From: Mycobacterium sp. SM1
Lineage (GTDB): Bacteria; Actinomycetota; Actinomycetes; Mycobacteriales; Mycobacteriaceae
Reading direction: 5' to 3'
NCBI RefSeq assembly: GCF_018361265.1
Contig: NZ_JAFLNH010000001.1
Location: 558,001 to 622,000 of the forward strand
DNA: 64,000 nt
Positions 56,554 to 64,000 of the stretch are shown here, in pieces. Positions within the stretch are counted from its first letter, which is position 1. Every line of letters starts with the position of its first letter. The notes beneath the pieces were generated by a model that saw only the letters and a list, made by a program, of their open reading frames with translations, was not told the DNA's origin and did no database searches. Position numbers and translations under genes: made by a program.

Positions 56554-56582
56554 TTGATCTGACGCGTTCGACGTTGTAGCTT
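56554..56582 (+). promoter_or_regulatory. Promoter of the Mcr11-like small RNA
   Basis: TTGATC (56554-56559) and TAGCTT (56577-56582) are spaced by exactly 17 bp. The expected start, 7-8 nt downstream, falls just before the closing stem of the RNA. Confidence 0.55.
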
Positions 56583-56589
56583 TAGGTGC

Positions 56590-56697
56590 GAAGCAGGCCC
56601 GGAAAGGACTGATCCGAAGAGCCGGTAGGCGGGTGAAAGCCGGCCGCGTTGGACATGGTGAGACGCCCCCGAGTGTCCGCCGGGCCTGCCCTTTGCG
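56590..56697 (+). ncRNA. mcr11: Structured small RNA, Mcr11-like
   Basis: GCAGGCCCGG (56593-56602) pairs perfectly with CCGGGCCTGC (56680-56689), closing a domain of about 97 nt. Inside are two more helices: GCCGG (56621-56625) with CCGGC (56640-56644), and GGACA (56651-56655) with TGTCC (56674-56678). The closing stem is followed by CCTTTGCG, a poor terminator tail. The position (between the Rv1264 and Rv1265 homologues), the orientation opposite to both and the length agree with Mcr11 of M. tuberculosis. I cannot compare the primary sequences from memory, so the name is an inference. Confidence 0.6.
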
Positions 56698-56699
56698 TG

Positions 56700-57833
56700 T
56701 TACTGATGACCTTCGGCGCCGTCACCTCGCCGGACACGAAAGAGTTTCACCTCGTCTTTGATGCCTTTGAGGTGGCGCGCGCCGGCGAAAGACCAGCTGA
56801 ATCCCGCGGCCTCGCCGACGGACTCGCGCACCGGATCGGCGACCAGCACGGCACCCGGCCGCGCCACCCCGGTGACCCGGCTGGCCAGGTTCACCGGACT
56901 GCCGAACCAGTCACCGGCGCGACTCACCGCCATTCCGGAGGCTACGCCCGCTCGCAGCCGCGGAAAGTCGTTGTCGGTGTCGGTGGTCTCAACGAGCTTC
57001 AAGACGGCGTCGAGCAACGACACCGAGTGGGTGCAGACAAACATCACCGCGTCGCCGATGGTCTTGATGAACCGCACCGGTGGCGCAGCCACGTCGCGGG
57101 CCCGATCGGCCAACCGGTTGGCGAGTTGCCCCAACTCCTCGGGTGATAGGGCCTCGCCCAACCGGGTGAAGCCGACCAGGTCGGCGAAGGCGACGGTGAT
57201 CTGCCGGGCTCCAGGAAGCGGCGCGCCCGCGGCTCGCTCGCGGGCGTTCACCGCTTCGGTTTCCATCATGTGACGCAACTGCATGAACAGCATGTCCTGG
57301 ATCATCGGGCCCAACAGCGGCGCGATCCGGCCCACCAGTGCTTGCGATCCCTTGGCGATATCCAGTTCGCTGGCCCCGGGCTTGAGGATGGCTGCCATCG
57401 CGGAGTGGCGCATCACCTCCGCGGCACGCGAGAGCCCTTCGCCCAGCACGCGCACCACCAGCACCACGTGCTCAGGATCCAGCCCGACCTCGACGAATCG
57501 CTGTGCATGCGCAGCAGCCACACCATCGGCCCGCATGTGCACGGCCGCGTCGGGATCATCGACCCGGGCCAGCCCGATGGCGCGTTGTACGCGCTGCAGC
57601 AAGTCCAAGTCGATGCCCGCTGATTCGCTGATCTCCCGCGCCGAGACATAGCTACCGTCGTCGCCCATCAGCCGACGGGTGGCCAGGAGCATGGGCACGA
57701 ACTCGCCCCGGATCTGGCCGAGGCTGAAGCCCTGCTCGAGCAGCCAACCGATTAGCTCCGCGCGCTCGGCGCGCGCAACGCCCTCCAGACCGTCGAGCAG
57801 ATCTTCGATATTCGGTTTCGCCGCGTCGTCCAC
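56700..57833 (-). CDS. Soluble pH-responsive adenylate cyclase (Rv1264 homologue)
   Basis: A 377-residue protein with an N-terminal autoinhibitory domain (about 1-200) and a class III catalytic domain (about 210-370). In M. tuberculosis this enzyme is inhibited at neutral pH and strongly activated by acid. All catalytic residues are present: metal D218 (AFADLVGF) and D261, substrate-defining K257 (FIKTIGDAV) and D308 (AGDWFG), transition-state N315 and R319 (PVNLASRV); numbering runs 4 below the M. tuberculosis protein. The GTG at 57833 may be leaderless. The gene's TAA lies at the 3' end of the small RNA on the opposite strand. Confidence 0.93.
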   Translation of the reverse strand: MDDAAKPNIEDLLDGLEGVARAERAELIGWLLEQGFSLGQIRGEFVPMLLATRRLMGDDGSYVSAREISESAGIDLDLLQRVQRAIGLARVDDPDAAVHMRADGVAAAHAQRFVEVGLDPEHVVLVVRVLGEGLSRAAEVMRHSAMAAILKPGASELDIAKGSQALVGRIAPLLGPMIQDMLFMQLRHMMETEAVNARERAAGAPLPGARQITVAFADLVGFTRLGEALSPEELGQLANRLADRARDVAAPPVRFIKTIGDAVMFVCTHSVSLLDAVLKLVETTDTDNDFPRLRAGVASGMAVSRAGDWFGSPVNLASRVTGVARPGAVLVADPVRESVGEAAGFSWSFAGARHLKGIKDEVKLFRVRRGDGAEGHQ

Positions 57834-57841
57834 CCGGTCAA

Positions 57842-57847
57842 CGTATA
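57842..57847 (-). promoter_or_regulatory. Candidate -10 box for the Rv1264-type cyclase
   Basis: TATACG on the minus strand ends 8 nt before the GTG at 57833, which would put the start of transcription at or near the start codon. No Shine-Dalgarno is seen. The rest of the 162-bp gap to the NRAMP gene shows no recognised feature. Confidence 0.4.
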
Positions 57848-57995
57848 ACGCCGGCGACGGTAACCAACGACTTTGCCCAACCGTTTACCGACTACCCGGA
57901 GTTCGGGCGGGTGTATCTCAACGACGGCAACGGTGAGCGACGGACTGGCCGGCTGGCGGCTGCTCTGGTTTTGACGCCGGCGCCACCGCTCGAAG

Positions 57996-59300
57996 TCAGA
58001 ACATGCCCAATGCCGCTCCGATGGCGTACATCAATCCGAGTCCGCCGACAAAAACGGCGACCCCCCAGCCGGCGATGGCCATTCGGCCCGAGATGGGCTG
58101 GCTGCCCATGACCGCGCTATCACGCCCCAGCCGGACCAGCAGCACCACGCCGAGCGGTGTGCCCAATCCCGCGATTACGCTCGCGGCCACCAACACGTCG
58201 ATCAGGGAAATGTTGGCCAGGGTCGCCGCGAAAGCAAGGCCCACCGACGCCGCCAGCACACCATAGAAACCCCACGCGTTCTTGACGGGCTCGGAAAGGC
58301 CGCAGCGCCAGTCGAACTGCGAGCCGACCACATAGGCAGTACTGGCAATCAGCACCGGCAAGGCCACCACCGCGGACACCACGAGCCCGACGGCGAACAG
58401 GTTTTCCGCCAGCGGGCCGGCCAGCGGGCGTAGCGCCTCGGCGGCTTGCCGGGTGGAGGTGACGCTCTGGTGATGCTGACCCAGGGTGGCCGCCGACGCC
58501 ACCAACATGGCCCAAAACACCACGGCGGTGTAGACAGCGCTTGCCGTCGCGCCCAATCTCGTCCGGGCCAGCCCACGGCCCTGGCTGACATCGGCCGGTT
58601 CTTCTACCCCCCGCTGGATGGTCTCCCACACATAGACGTAACTGGTCAGCGTGGTGCCGACCAGGGCCAGCGCCCCGGCGATCACGTCATGGCGCAGCGA
58701 CAGCGTTGGAACCAGGCTGTCATAGGCCAGGTGCCACCAGTCCGGGTGGGCGAGGACGGCCGCGGCCACGAAAGCCGGGAAGCCCAGCAGCAGATACCGC
58801 AACACGCCGACCACGTCGTCGTATCCACCAGCCATCAGCAGCCCGATCAGACCCAGGCCCAGCGGCAACACCAACCAGCGCGCGTGCGCACCGACCAAAA
58901 GCCCGATTCCGGCCGCGCCGGCATGCAGATCGGCGGCGATGGTGACAACGTTGACGACGACCACCGAGACCATCAGGAGCGCGGCGACACCCCGCCCGTA
59001 GCGCTTGAGGGTCAGCGTCTGCAGGTCGCTGCGGGCCACCGAACCCACATGAGCGGCGATACTCTGAACGACAGCGAGCATGGGTGCCACCAGCAGCGCC
59101 ACCCACGCCAGCTGATAGCCGGTGGCGGCCCCGACGGCGACGGCGGTCCCCACATTGGTCGGGTCGTTGTCGGAGGCCCCGGAGACCATCTCGGGACCGA
59201 TACCGCGCAGCAAGCCCGGGATTCGCCAACGCCGTCGCGCCGCACCGTAGCTGGCGGTCGCTTGATTGATGGTCGTCGCAGTAACGTCCGCACACGTCAT
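57996..59300 (-). CDS. NRAMP-like divalent metal transporter, divergent subtype
   Basis: A 434-residue membrane protein with about eleven helices and the LeuT-like NRAMP layout. The helix 1 motif, DPGN in Mn/Fe transporters, is ASDNDPTNVGT (about 46-56). The helix 6 motif, normally MPH, is GTTLTSYVYVWETIQRG: the metal-selecting Met and the His are missing. It therefore belongs to an NRAMP-like subgroup of unknown selectivity and is not an MntH orthologue. The ATG at 59300 (MTCADVTATT) is my choice because the frame upstream (to 59876) is antisense to the aminotransferase gene. H37Rv has amiB2 in this place. Confidence 0.82.
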   Translation of the reverse strand: MTCADVTATTINQATASYGAARRRWRIPGLLRGIGPEMVSGASDNDPTNVGTAVAVGAATGYQLAWVALLVAPMLAVVQSIAAHVGSVARSDLQTLTLKRYGRGVAALLMVSVVVVNVVTIAADLHAGAAGIGLLVGAHARWLVLPLGLGLIGLLMAGGYDDVVGVLRYLLLGFPAFVAAAVLAHPDWWHLAYDSLVPTLSLRHDVIAGALALVGTTLTSYVYVWETIQRGVEEPADVSQGRGLARTRLGATASAVYTAVVFWAMLVASAATLGQHHQSVTSTRQAAEALRPLAGPLAENLFAVGLVVSAVVALPVLIASTAYVVGSQFDWRCGLSEPVKNAWGFYGVLAASVGLAFAATLANISLIDVLVAASVIAGLGTPLGVVLLVRLGRDSAVMGSQPISGRMAIAGWGVAVFVGGLGLMYAIGAALGMF

Positions 59301-59450
59301 ACCACAGTGGTCGCATCGCCCACAGGCATAGTTCCTGGACGGTGGCAGAATCTTGAACTCGAGTTGTACAGGACTCAACAACCAGGCACGACCGCGCCCA
59401 CCGGCCCATGCCGTGAGCGTCGCGGCGGGAAGGTGGCGCAGACTACTGAC

Positions 59451-60614
59451 ATGAGCGACGCCGTCTTCAACCGGTTGACCGAAGAGCAACTCCGCCGGCG
59501 CAACACGATCAAGTGGAACCATTTCGACCCGGATGTGCTGCCATTGTGGATCGCCGAGATGGACTTTCCCACGGCACCGGCGGTGCTCGACGCGGTGCGG
59601 GAGTGCGTCGCCAACGAGGAGTTCGGCTATCCACAGTTCGGCGAGCAGACCCTGCCGACTGCGACCGCCGAGTGGTGCCAGCGCCGTTACGACTGGAACG
59701 TCCAACCGGAGTGGGTCCGCACCGTTCCCGATGTCCTCAAGGCAATGGAAGTCGTCATCGACTTCCTCACCAGGCCGGAAAGCCCGGTGGTCTTGCCGGT
59801 GCCGGCATATATGCCGTTTTTCGACGTCCTCCAGGTCACCGGTCGTCAGCGGGTGGAAATCCCGATGGCGCAGCATGATTCGGGACGGTACGTCCTCGAC
59901 CCAGACGCTGTTGACGCGGCGTTCGCGCGCGGTGCGGGCTCGCTGATTCTATGCAATCCGAACAATCCGCTGGGCACCGCGTTCACCGAGGAGGAGTTGC
60001 GCACGCTCGTGGACATCGCGGCCCGCCACGGTGCCCGGGTCATCGCCGACGAGATCTGGGCTCCGCTGGTCTACGAACGCCGCCACATCGCCGCCGCCTC
60101 GGTGTCGGAGGGGGCCGCCGAAACGGTGGTCACCTTGATGTCGGCGTCCAAAGGCTGGAATTTACCCGGTCTTATGTGCGCTCAGGTGGTCCTGTCCAAC
60201 CCCCGTGACACCAAAGATTGGGACCGAATCAACTGGCTGCACCGCATGGGCGCCGCCACGGTCGGTATCCGGGCCAACATCGCCGCTTACCAGCAGGGCG
60301 CACCGTGGCTCGACGAGCTGCTGGCCTACCTGCGGGCAAACCGCGATCACCTGGCGCGGACGCTGCCCGAATTGGCTCCCGGGGTGAAGGTCAACACTCC
60401 GGAGGGCACCTACCTGGCGTGGGTCGATTTCCGAGCCCTGAACCTGCCCGCCGAACCGGCCGAGTATCTGCTGTCGAAGGCCAAGGTGGCGCTCAGCCCC
60501 GGAATCCCGTTCGGCCCCGCGGTGAGCTCCGGTTTCGCACGGCTGAATTTCGGCACCACCCGCGCGATCCTCGATCGGGCGATCGAGTTGGTAGCGGCGG
60601 CGCTGTCCCGCTGA
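59451..60614 (+). CDS. MalY/PatB-family PLP aminotransferase or cystathionine beta-lyase
   Basis: A 387-residue fold type I PLP enzyme. The family start FNRLTEEQLRRRNTIKWNHFDPDVLPLWIAEMDFPT, the substrate-site LCNPNNPLGTAFTEEEL and the PLP lysine K234 (SASKGWNLPGL) are those of MalY/PatB C-S lyases. These cleave cystathionine or related thioethers and can also transaminate. The ATG at 59451 gives the expected N-terminus; the longer open frame upstream is antisense to the transporter. It is divergent from the NRAMP gene and followed 22 bp later by the HIT gene. Confidence 0.9.
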   Translation: MSDAVFNRLTEEQLRRRNTIKWNHFDPDVLPLWIAEMDFPTAPAVLDAVRECVANEEFGYPQFGEQTLPTATAEWCQRRYDWNVQPEWVRTVPDVLKAMEVVIDFLTRPESPVVLPVPAYMPFFDVLQVTGRQRVEIPMAQHDSGRYVLDPDAVDAAFARGAGSLILCNPNNPLGTAFTEEELRTLVDIAARHGARVIADEIWAPLVYERRHIAAASVSEGAAETVVTLMSASKGWNLPGLMCAQVVLSNPRDTKDWDRINWLHRMGAATVGIRANIAAYQQGAPWLDELLAYLRANRDHLARTLPELAPGVKVNTPEGTYLAWVDFRALNLPAEPAEYLLSKAKVALSPGIPFGPAVSSGFARLNFGTTRAILDRAIELVAAALSR

Positions 60615-60624
60615 TCGACTCCGC

Positions 60625-60630
60625 TACGGT
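60625..60630 (+). promoter_or_regulatory. Candidate -10 box of a leaderless transcript for the HIT gene
   Basis: TACGGT ends 6 nt before the GTG at 60637. No Shine-Dalgarno is visible. Inference from spacing. Confidence 0.35.
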
Positions 60631-60636
60631 GGCCTT

Positions 60637-61071
60637 GTGTCCTGTGTCTTCTGCGCGATCGTCGCCGGGGAGGCGCCCGCCATTCGGGTCTTCGAGGATC
60701 CCGAATACCTTGCCATCCTCGACATCCGGCCGTTCACCCGGGGCCACACACTGGTGCTACCCAAGCGGCACACCGTCGACCTCACCGATACCCCGCCGGA
60801 GACTGTGGCCCGCATGGTGACAATCGGTCAACAAATCGCGCGGGCGGCCCGCATGACGACCCTGGCCGACGCCACTAATATCGCGATCAATGACGGCCCT
60901 GCCGCCTTCCAGACGGTGTCGCATGTTCACCTGCATGTGCTCCCGCGGCGCAACGGCGACAAGCTCTCGGTCGCCAAGGGGATGCTGCTTCGGCGCGATC
61001 CGGACCGGGAGGCTACCGGGCGGATTCTGCGGGAGGCGCTGGCAAAGCTGGACGCGGCTGCGCAAGACTGA
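60637..61071 (+). CDS. HIT family protein (Rv1262c homologue)
   Basis: A 144-residue histidine-triad nucleotide hydrolase. The active site is QTVSHVHLHVLPRRNGD (triad about 93-99). The N-terminal CVFCAIVAGEAPA and FTRGHTLVLPKRHTVDL are typical of HinT-like proteins that cleave nucleoside phosphoramidates and related adenylates. The length equals that of M. tuberculosis Rv1262c. It is followed 4 bp later by the interrupted reductase gene. Confidence 0.93.
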   Translation: MSCVFCAIVAGEAPAIRVFEDPEYLAILDIRPFTRGHTLVLPKRHTVDLTDTPPETVARMVTIGQQIARAARMTTLADATNIAINDGPAAFQTVSHVHLHVLPRRNGDKLSVAKGMLLRRDPDREATGRILREALAKLDAAAQD

Positions 61072-61334
61072 CGTCGTGGAGATATCGCGGTGGGTTGAGC
61101 GCGAGATTGGTGGACGTCTGCTGCGGGTGCATGATGCGATCTACAAAGGCACCCGAGGGCGGATCGGTCACCGAATCCCGGGCTTGCCGCCAAGCTTGCT
61201 GCTGCACACCACCGGCGCGAAGACCGGAAAGCCGCGTACCGCATCACTGTCGTATGCACGCGATGGTGACGCGTACGTCATCGTGGCCTCCAAAGGCGGC
61301 GATCCCCGCTCGCCGGGCTGGTATCACAACCTCA

Positions 61335-61344
61335 AAGCTAGCCC
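61335..61344. repeat. Target-site duplication, left copy
   Basis: AAGCTAGCCC directly flanks the left end of the IS and is repeated exactly at 62901-62910. Confidence 0.95.
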
Positions 61345-62900
61345 CAATGCCGGGTAGTTAAGGCGTCGCGGGAGCTGTCAAGGTGACACGCGGTGCTTAT
61401 GTGGCGCGTGTTGTGTAACGATATGGGTGCGACTCCTGGTAGAAGAACGGTCGACGAAGATCCAATTCTGCTACCGAGGAGTCGCGGTGCCGAATTCTGC
61501 CATGCCCGAATCCGTACGTCGTGCCGAACTCTTGGCTCCAGGTCATCTGGGCGAGCTGACCTGGCAGATCCCGGTGGAGTTGGTGGACGCGGTGCTGGCT
61601 GAGACCGGCAGCACCCAGCGGCGGCTGCGGGTGCTGCCCTCGCGGGTGGGGGTGTACTTCGTGCTGGCGATGTGCCTATTCCCCGGATTGGGTTACCGCA
61701 AGGTTTGGGCCAAGCTCACCGCAGCCCTGCCGGGCCGCCGCAGATCGTTGTCGGACAAGGCGCTTCGAGATCTGCGTCGCCGCCTTGGCGCCGCACCGAT
61801 GCGGTCGTTATTCGAAGTGCTGGCCGGCCCGGTGGCCGCACCGGACACCCCAGGCGTGCGGTTCGGGCACTATCGCACCGTCGCGTTCGATGGGTGCGTG
61901 TCGTTCAAGGTCGCTGACAGCGACCGCAACCGCTGCTGGCTGGGCAAACTCAAGGCCTCGCTCGGTGTCACCGGGTATCCGGTGATCAGGCTGATGAGCG
62001 TGGTCGAGACCGGTACCCGGGCGCTGCTGGGGGCGGTGTTCGGACCGCCGTCCACCGGCGAGACCGACTACGCCCGGCGACTGTTGCACCTGCTCAACGC
62101 ACAGATGCTGGTGCTATGCGACCGCGGATTCGACGGTGAAACCTTCCTGACCGAGCTGGCCGGCACCGGCGCGCAGTTCCTCGTCCGGCTGTGCGCCACC
62201 CGCCGCCTGCCCGTACTCGCGCGCCTCGACGACGGCTCCTACCTGTCGCGCATCGGAACATTGCCGGTGCGGATCATCACCGCCGATATCACCGTCACCT
62301 GCGCTGATGGCACCCGCTACACAGCGGCCTACCGGTTGGCCACCACCTTGTGCGACCCGCGCCGCTATCCCGCGCGGCGGTTCATCGCCGTCTATCACCA
62401 GCGCTGGGAGCACGAGATCGCCTACCTGGCGCTGCGGCACACTCTGGCCGCCGGCCGCGTGTTGCGATCGACCGACCCGGCCGGACTCGAACAGGAAATG
62501 TGGGCGCTGCTGACCGTCTACCAGGCGCTGCGGCGTGCCATGGTCAGTGCGGTCGAATCCCGCCCCGGTACTGACCCGGACCGGGCCAGCTTCACCACCG
62601 CTTTGGAAACGGCGAAAGACCTGCTGGTCAACGCCGCCAACGTGACCAACGACACCGACCTCGTCGGGCACATCGGCCGCGCCGTGCTCGCTGACCTGCT
62701 CCCACCCCGGCGACCACGTACCAGCGTCCGCAAGGTCAAATCCCCACTGTCGCGCTACAACAAGAAAGACCCCTATCGGCCCGAACGCAGCACACCGATC
62801 ACCAGCATCACCGCCATCATCAACGACCCCGAACCCAAACATGCGACACACGAGTCGAAATCGTTGACAACAGCCCTCGGACCTTAACTACCCGGCATTG
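61345..62900 (+). mobile_element. IS4-family insertion sequence, 1556 bp, complete
   Basis: The element begins CAATGCCGGGTAGTTAAGG (61345-61363) and ends with its exact reverse complement (62882-62900), a perfect 19-bp terminal inverted repeat. It is bounded by the 10-bp duplication AAGCTAGCCC. Size, duplication length and the single DDE transposase fit the IS4 family. I do not recognise a named mycobacterial IS. Intact ends and an intact transposase indicate a recent insertion. Confidence 0.93.
61487..62887 (+). CDS. IS4-family transposase
   Basis: A 466-residue DDE transposase with the IS4 N-terminal domain (LTWQIPVELVDAVLAETGSTQRRLRVLPSRVGVYFVLAMCLFPGLGYRKVWAKLTAALPG). Catalytic candidates are D135 (FDGCVSF), D212 (LCDRGFDGE) and E310 in the Y-(2)-R-(3)-E-(6)-R motif YHQRWEHEIAYLALR (Y303, R306, E310, R317). 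The GTG at 61487 has a GAGGAG Shine-Dalgarno; the frame is open to 61427. It is uninterrupted and ends 13 bp before the right end of the element. Confidence 0.92.
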   Translation: MPNSAMPESVRRAELLAPGHLGELTWQIPVELVDAVLAETGSTQRRLRVLPSRVGVYFVLAMCLFPGLGYRKVWAKLTAALPGRRRSLSDKALRDLRRRLGAAPMRSLFEVLAGPVAAPDTPGVRFGHYRTVAFDGCVSFKVADSDRNRCWLGKLKASLGVTGYPVIRLMSVVETGTRALLGAVFGPPSTGETDYARRLLHLLNAQMLVLCDRGFDGETFLTELAGTGAQFLVRLCATRRLPVLARLDDGSYLSRIGTLPVRIITADITVTCADGTRYTAAYRLATTLCDPRRYPARRFIAVYHQRWEHEIAYLALRHTLAAGRVLRSTDPAGLEQEMWALLTVYQALRRAMVSAVESRPGTDPDRASFTTALETAKDLLVNAANVTNDTDLVGHIGRAVLADLLPPRRPRTSVRKVKSPLSRYNKKDPYRPERSTPITSITAIINDPEPKHATHESKSLTTALGP

Positions 62901-62910
62901 AAGCTAGCCC
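62901..62910. repeat. Target-site duplication, right copy
   Basis: AAGCTAGCCC, identical to 61335-61344, directly follows the right inverted repeat. Confidence 0.95.
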
Positions 62911-63217
62911 TGACGTCGAAATCAATGTTGGGCCAAAACGATTCCGCGTCACGGCGCGCCCGGTGCTACCCGGTGACCCTGACTACGCGCGGCTGTGGCA
63001 GCTAGTCAACAAGAACAACGCCAACCGCTACGCCCGGTATCAGAGCAGGACATCACGACCGATCCCGGTGATCGTGCTGACCCGTCGCTAAAGCGTGTCG
63101 CTAGCCCATCGCTAGCCCGGCGTCAACGCTCCTGCCCCACCGCTCTAGCCCGCGCTAGCCCAGAATCGACGCGCATGGGCATCGCCGCCGGTCCCGCATT
63201 GGAGCCGCCAGTCGCTG

Positions 63218-63988
63218 TCACCGAATTCCCGCTGCCTTTTTGGCGTGGGTGAAGACGGCGTCGAGCATGGCCGGGGTCAACTTGCCGGTGAACATGTTCT
63301 GCTGACTGGGGTGATAGCAGCCGAGCAGACGCAGACCCGACGGCAGCTGTGCGACCGCTCCGTGACCAAACGGCGGCTTGCGCCTCTCGCCGGCGTCCAC
63401 CAACTGCAAGGCGACCCGCCAGGCGAAGCCGCCCAGCGCGACAATCACCCGGACGTGCTCGGACACCAGCCGCCATTCGGCGATCAGCCACGGCGAGCAC
63501 GTCGCCCGTTCCGTGGGCGTCGGGGAATTCGCCGGCGGCGCACACCGTACCGGTGCGGTTATCCGAATCTGATTGGCCCGCAGCCCGTCCCCAGCGTCCA
63601 CACTGATCGGCGCGCTCACCAGCCCGGCCCGGTGCAGGGCGGCGAACAACTGGTCTCCGGAGCGGTCACCGGTGAAGATCCGCCCGGTCCGGTTGCCGCC
63701 ATGCGCGGCGGGCGCCAGGCCGAGAATTAACAGTCGCGGGCGATCCGATCCCCAGCCCGGAACCGGCCGCCCCCAGTACGGCTGGTCGGCGAAGGCTCGG
63801 CGTTTTACCACCGCGGCCTCCTCGCGCCAGGCAACCAGCCGTGGGCAGGCCCGGCACACACTGATCAGCGCGTCGAGTTTCGCTATCGAGCCAGCGGCGC
63901 TCGCCAGCTTCGATACCTGCACCCGATCGGCGGCAACCGGGGTCTTCGGCGTCGCCGGATCCCCTGGCCAGCCGGTGCCGGGCGCCAC
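63218..63988 (-). CDS. udgB: Family 5 uracil-DNA glycosylase UdgB (5' end may lie beyond the window)
   Basis: A 4Fe-4S uracil-DNA glycosylase of base excision repair (Rv1259 homologue) that also removes hypoxanthine and ethenocytosine in studied members. Likely cluster ligands are C45 and C48 (VCRACPRLV), C149 (PVRCAPP) and C164 (RATCSPW), numbered from a GTG at 63988. Motif 1 is [13 protein letters not shown] (about 90-102), which lacks the usual catalytic acid, as in family 5; the second motif is [15 protein letters not shown]. The frame stays open to base 64000, and M. tuberculosis UdgB is longer (about 299 residues), so the true start may be outside. The 126-bp gap to the split reductase is featureless. 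Confidence 0.9.
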   Translation of the reverse strand: MAPGTGWPGDPATPKTPVAADRVQVSKLASAAGSIAKLDALISVCRACPRLVAWREEAAVVKRRAFADQPYWGRPVPGWGSDRPRLLILGLAPAAHGGNRTGRIFTGDRSGDQLFAALHRAGLVSAPISVDAGDGLRANQIRITAPVRCAPPANSPTPTERATCSPWLIAEWRLVSEHVRVIVALGGFAWRVALQLVDAGERRKPPFGHGAVAQLPSGLRLLGCYHPSQQNMFTGKLTPAMLDAVFTHAKKAAGIR

Positions 63989-64000
63989 CGGCGAGTCGAA

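Larger units (their letters stand above)
61076..63091 (+). pseudogene. Ddn-like F420H2-dependent reductase gene split by an IS element (Rv1261c homologue)
   Basis: The 5' part (61076-61344) encodes VEISRWVEREIGGRLLRV through RSPGWYHNLKAS. After removal of the IS and one target copy the frame continues without a shift at 62911 as PDVEINVGPKRFRVTARPVL and on to VIVLTRR and a TAA at 63091. The rebuilt protein is 149 residues, the length of Rv1261c. The family (Ddn/FDOR-B, with the GWYHNL motif) uses cofactor F420. In place, the 5' part stops at a TAG at 61355-61357 inside the element, leaving about 93 residues without the C-terminal half, so the product is probably inactive. Confidence 0.93.

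Noticed and set aside
57857..57985. Plus-strand frame reading [20 protein letters not shown] and on, a possible gene remnant
   Set aside because: It looks protein-like over about 20 residues, but there is no start codon context and I know no family with this sequence. It may be chance; a protein search would decide.
58446..59450. Long N-terminal extension of the aminotransferase frame
   Set aside because: This part is antisense to the NRAMP gene. The family N-terminus begins at the ATG at 59451.

Overview
This window is high-GC chromosomal DNA from a slow-growing Mycobacterium. Gene content and order follow the M. tuberculosis H37Rv stretch Rv1326c to Rv1259, written here in reverse (comparisons with H37Rv are from memory). 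The single rRNA operon lies directly after murA, as in slow growers. The 16S gene has the long form of helix 18 typical of slow growers. AtpE carries Met63, a natural substitution reported for M. xenopi, M. shimoidei and M. novocastrense. Together with the helix 18 bases this points to the M. xenopi group, not the tuberculosis complex; the species call is an inference.

Layout. 1-6.3 kb: 3' end of glgB, a CnoX-like thioredoxin/TPR protein, thiolase fadA4 divergent from methylmalonyl-CoA epimerase, a small Cys/His protein, mismatch endonuclease nucS and one HAMP-type adenylate cyclase. 6.4-11.8 kb: rrn operon (16S-23S-5S, minus strand) with a clear promoter and antitermination-type leader. 11.8-14.2 kb: murA, PduO-type cobalamin adenosyltransferase and a DUF2550 protein. 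14.2-22.2 kb: the complete ATP synthase operon. 22.4-28.6 kb: wecA, a Sua5/YrdC protein, prmC, prfA, rpmE and rho; a MIRU-like repeat forms the prmC/Sua5 junction. 28.9-35.3 kb: the aspartate-family operon argS-lysA-hom-thrC-thrB. 35.4-40.4 kb: tRNA-Arg(CCG), a VOC protein, an Rrf2 regulator, sulfate activation cysD-cysNC and a beta-carbonic anhydrase. 40.7-46.1 kb: oligopeptide importer oppBCDA. 46.2-55.7 kb: an SbcC/SbcD-like pair, a SixA-like phosphatase, two DUF3558 lipoproteins and a heterodimeric ABC exporter. 55.8-57.8 kb: a small-protein/sRNA/pH-sensing-cyclase locus matching Rv1265(abmR)-mcr11-Rv1264 of M. tuberculosis. 58.0-64 kb: an unusual NRAMP-like transporter, a MalY/PatB aminotransferase, a HIT protein, a Ddn-like reductase gene split by an IS4-family element, and udgB.

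Compared with H37Rv the window lacks PE_PGRS24 (Rv1325c), two of the three tandem HAMP cyclases plus ogt/alkA, IS1557, Rv1279, Rv1288-Rv1291c, the pknH-embR-lprA block and amiB2. It gains the NRAMP/PatB pair, the VOC gene and the IS.

The points most worth a second look are AtpE Met63, the abmR/mcr11-like intergenic region with two perfect inverted repeats and a structured RNA, the MIRU that supplies both a protein tail and a ribosome-binding site, the exactly reconstructable IS insertion with a 10-bp target duplication, and the Asn-to-His change in the catalytic site of the HAMP cyclase.
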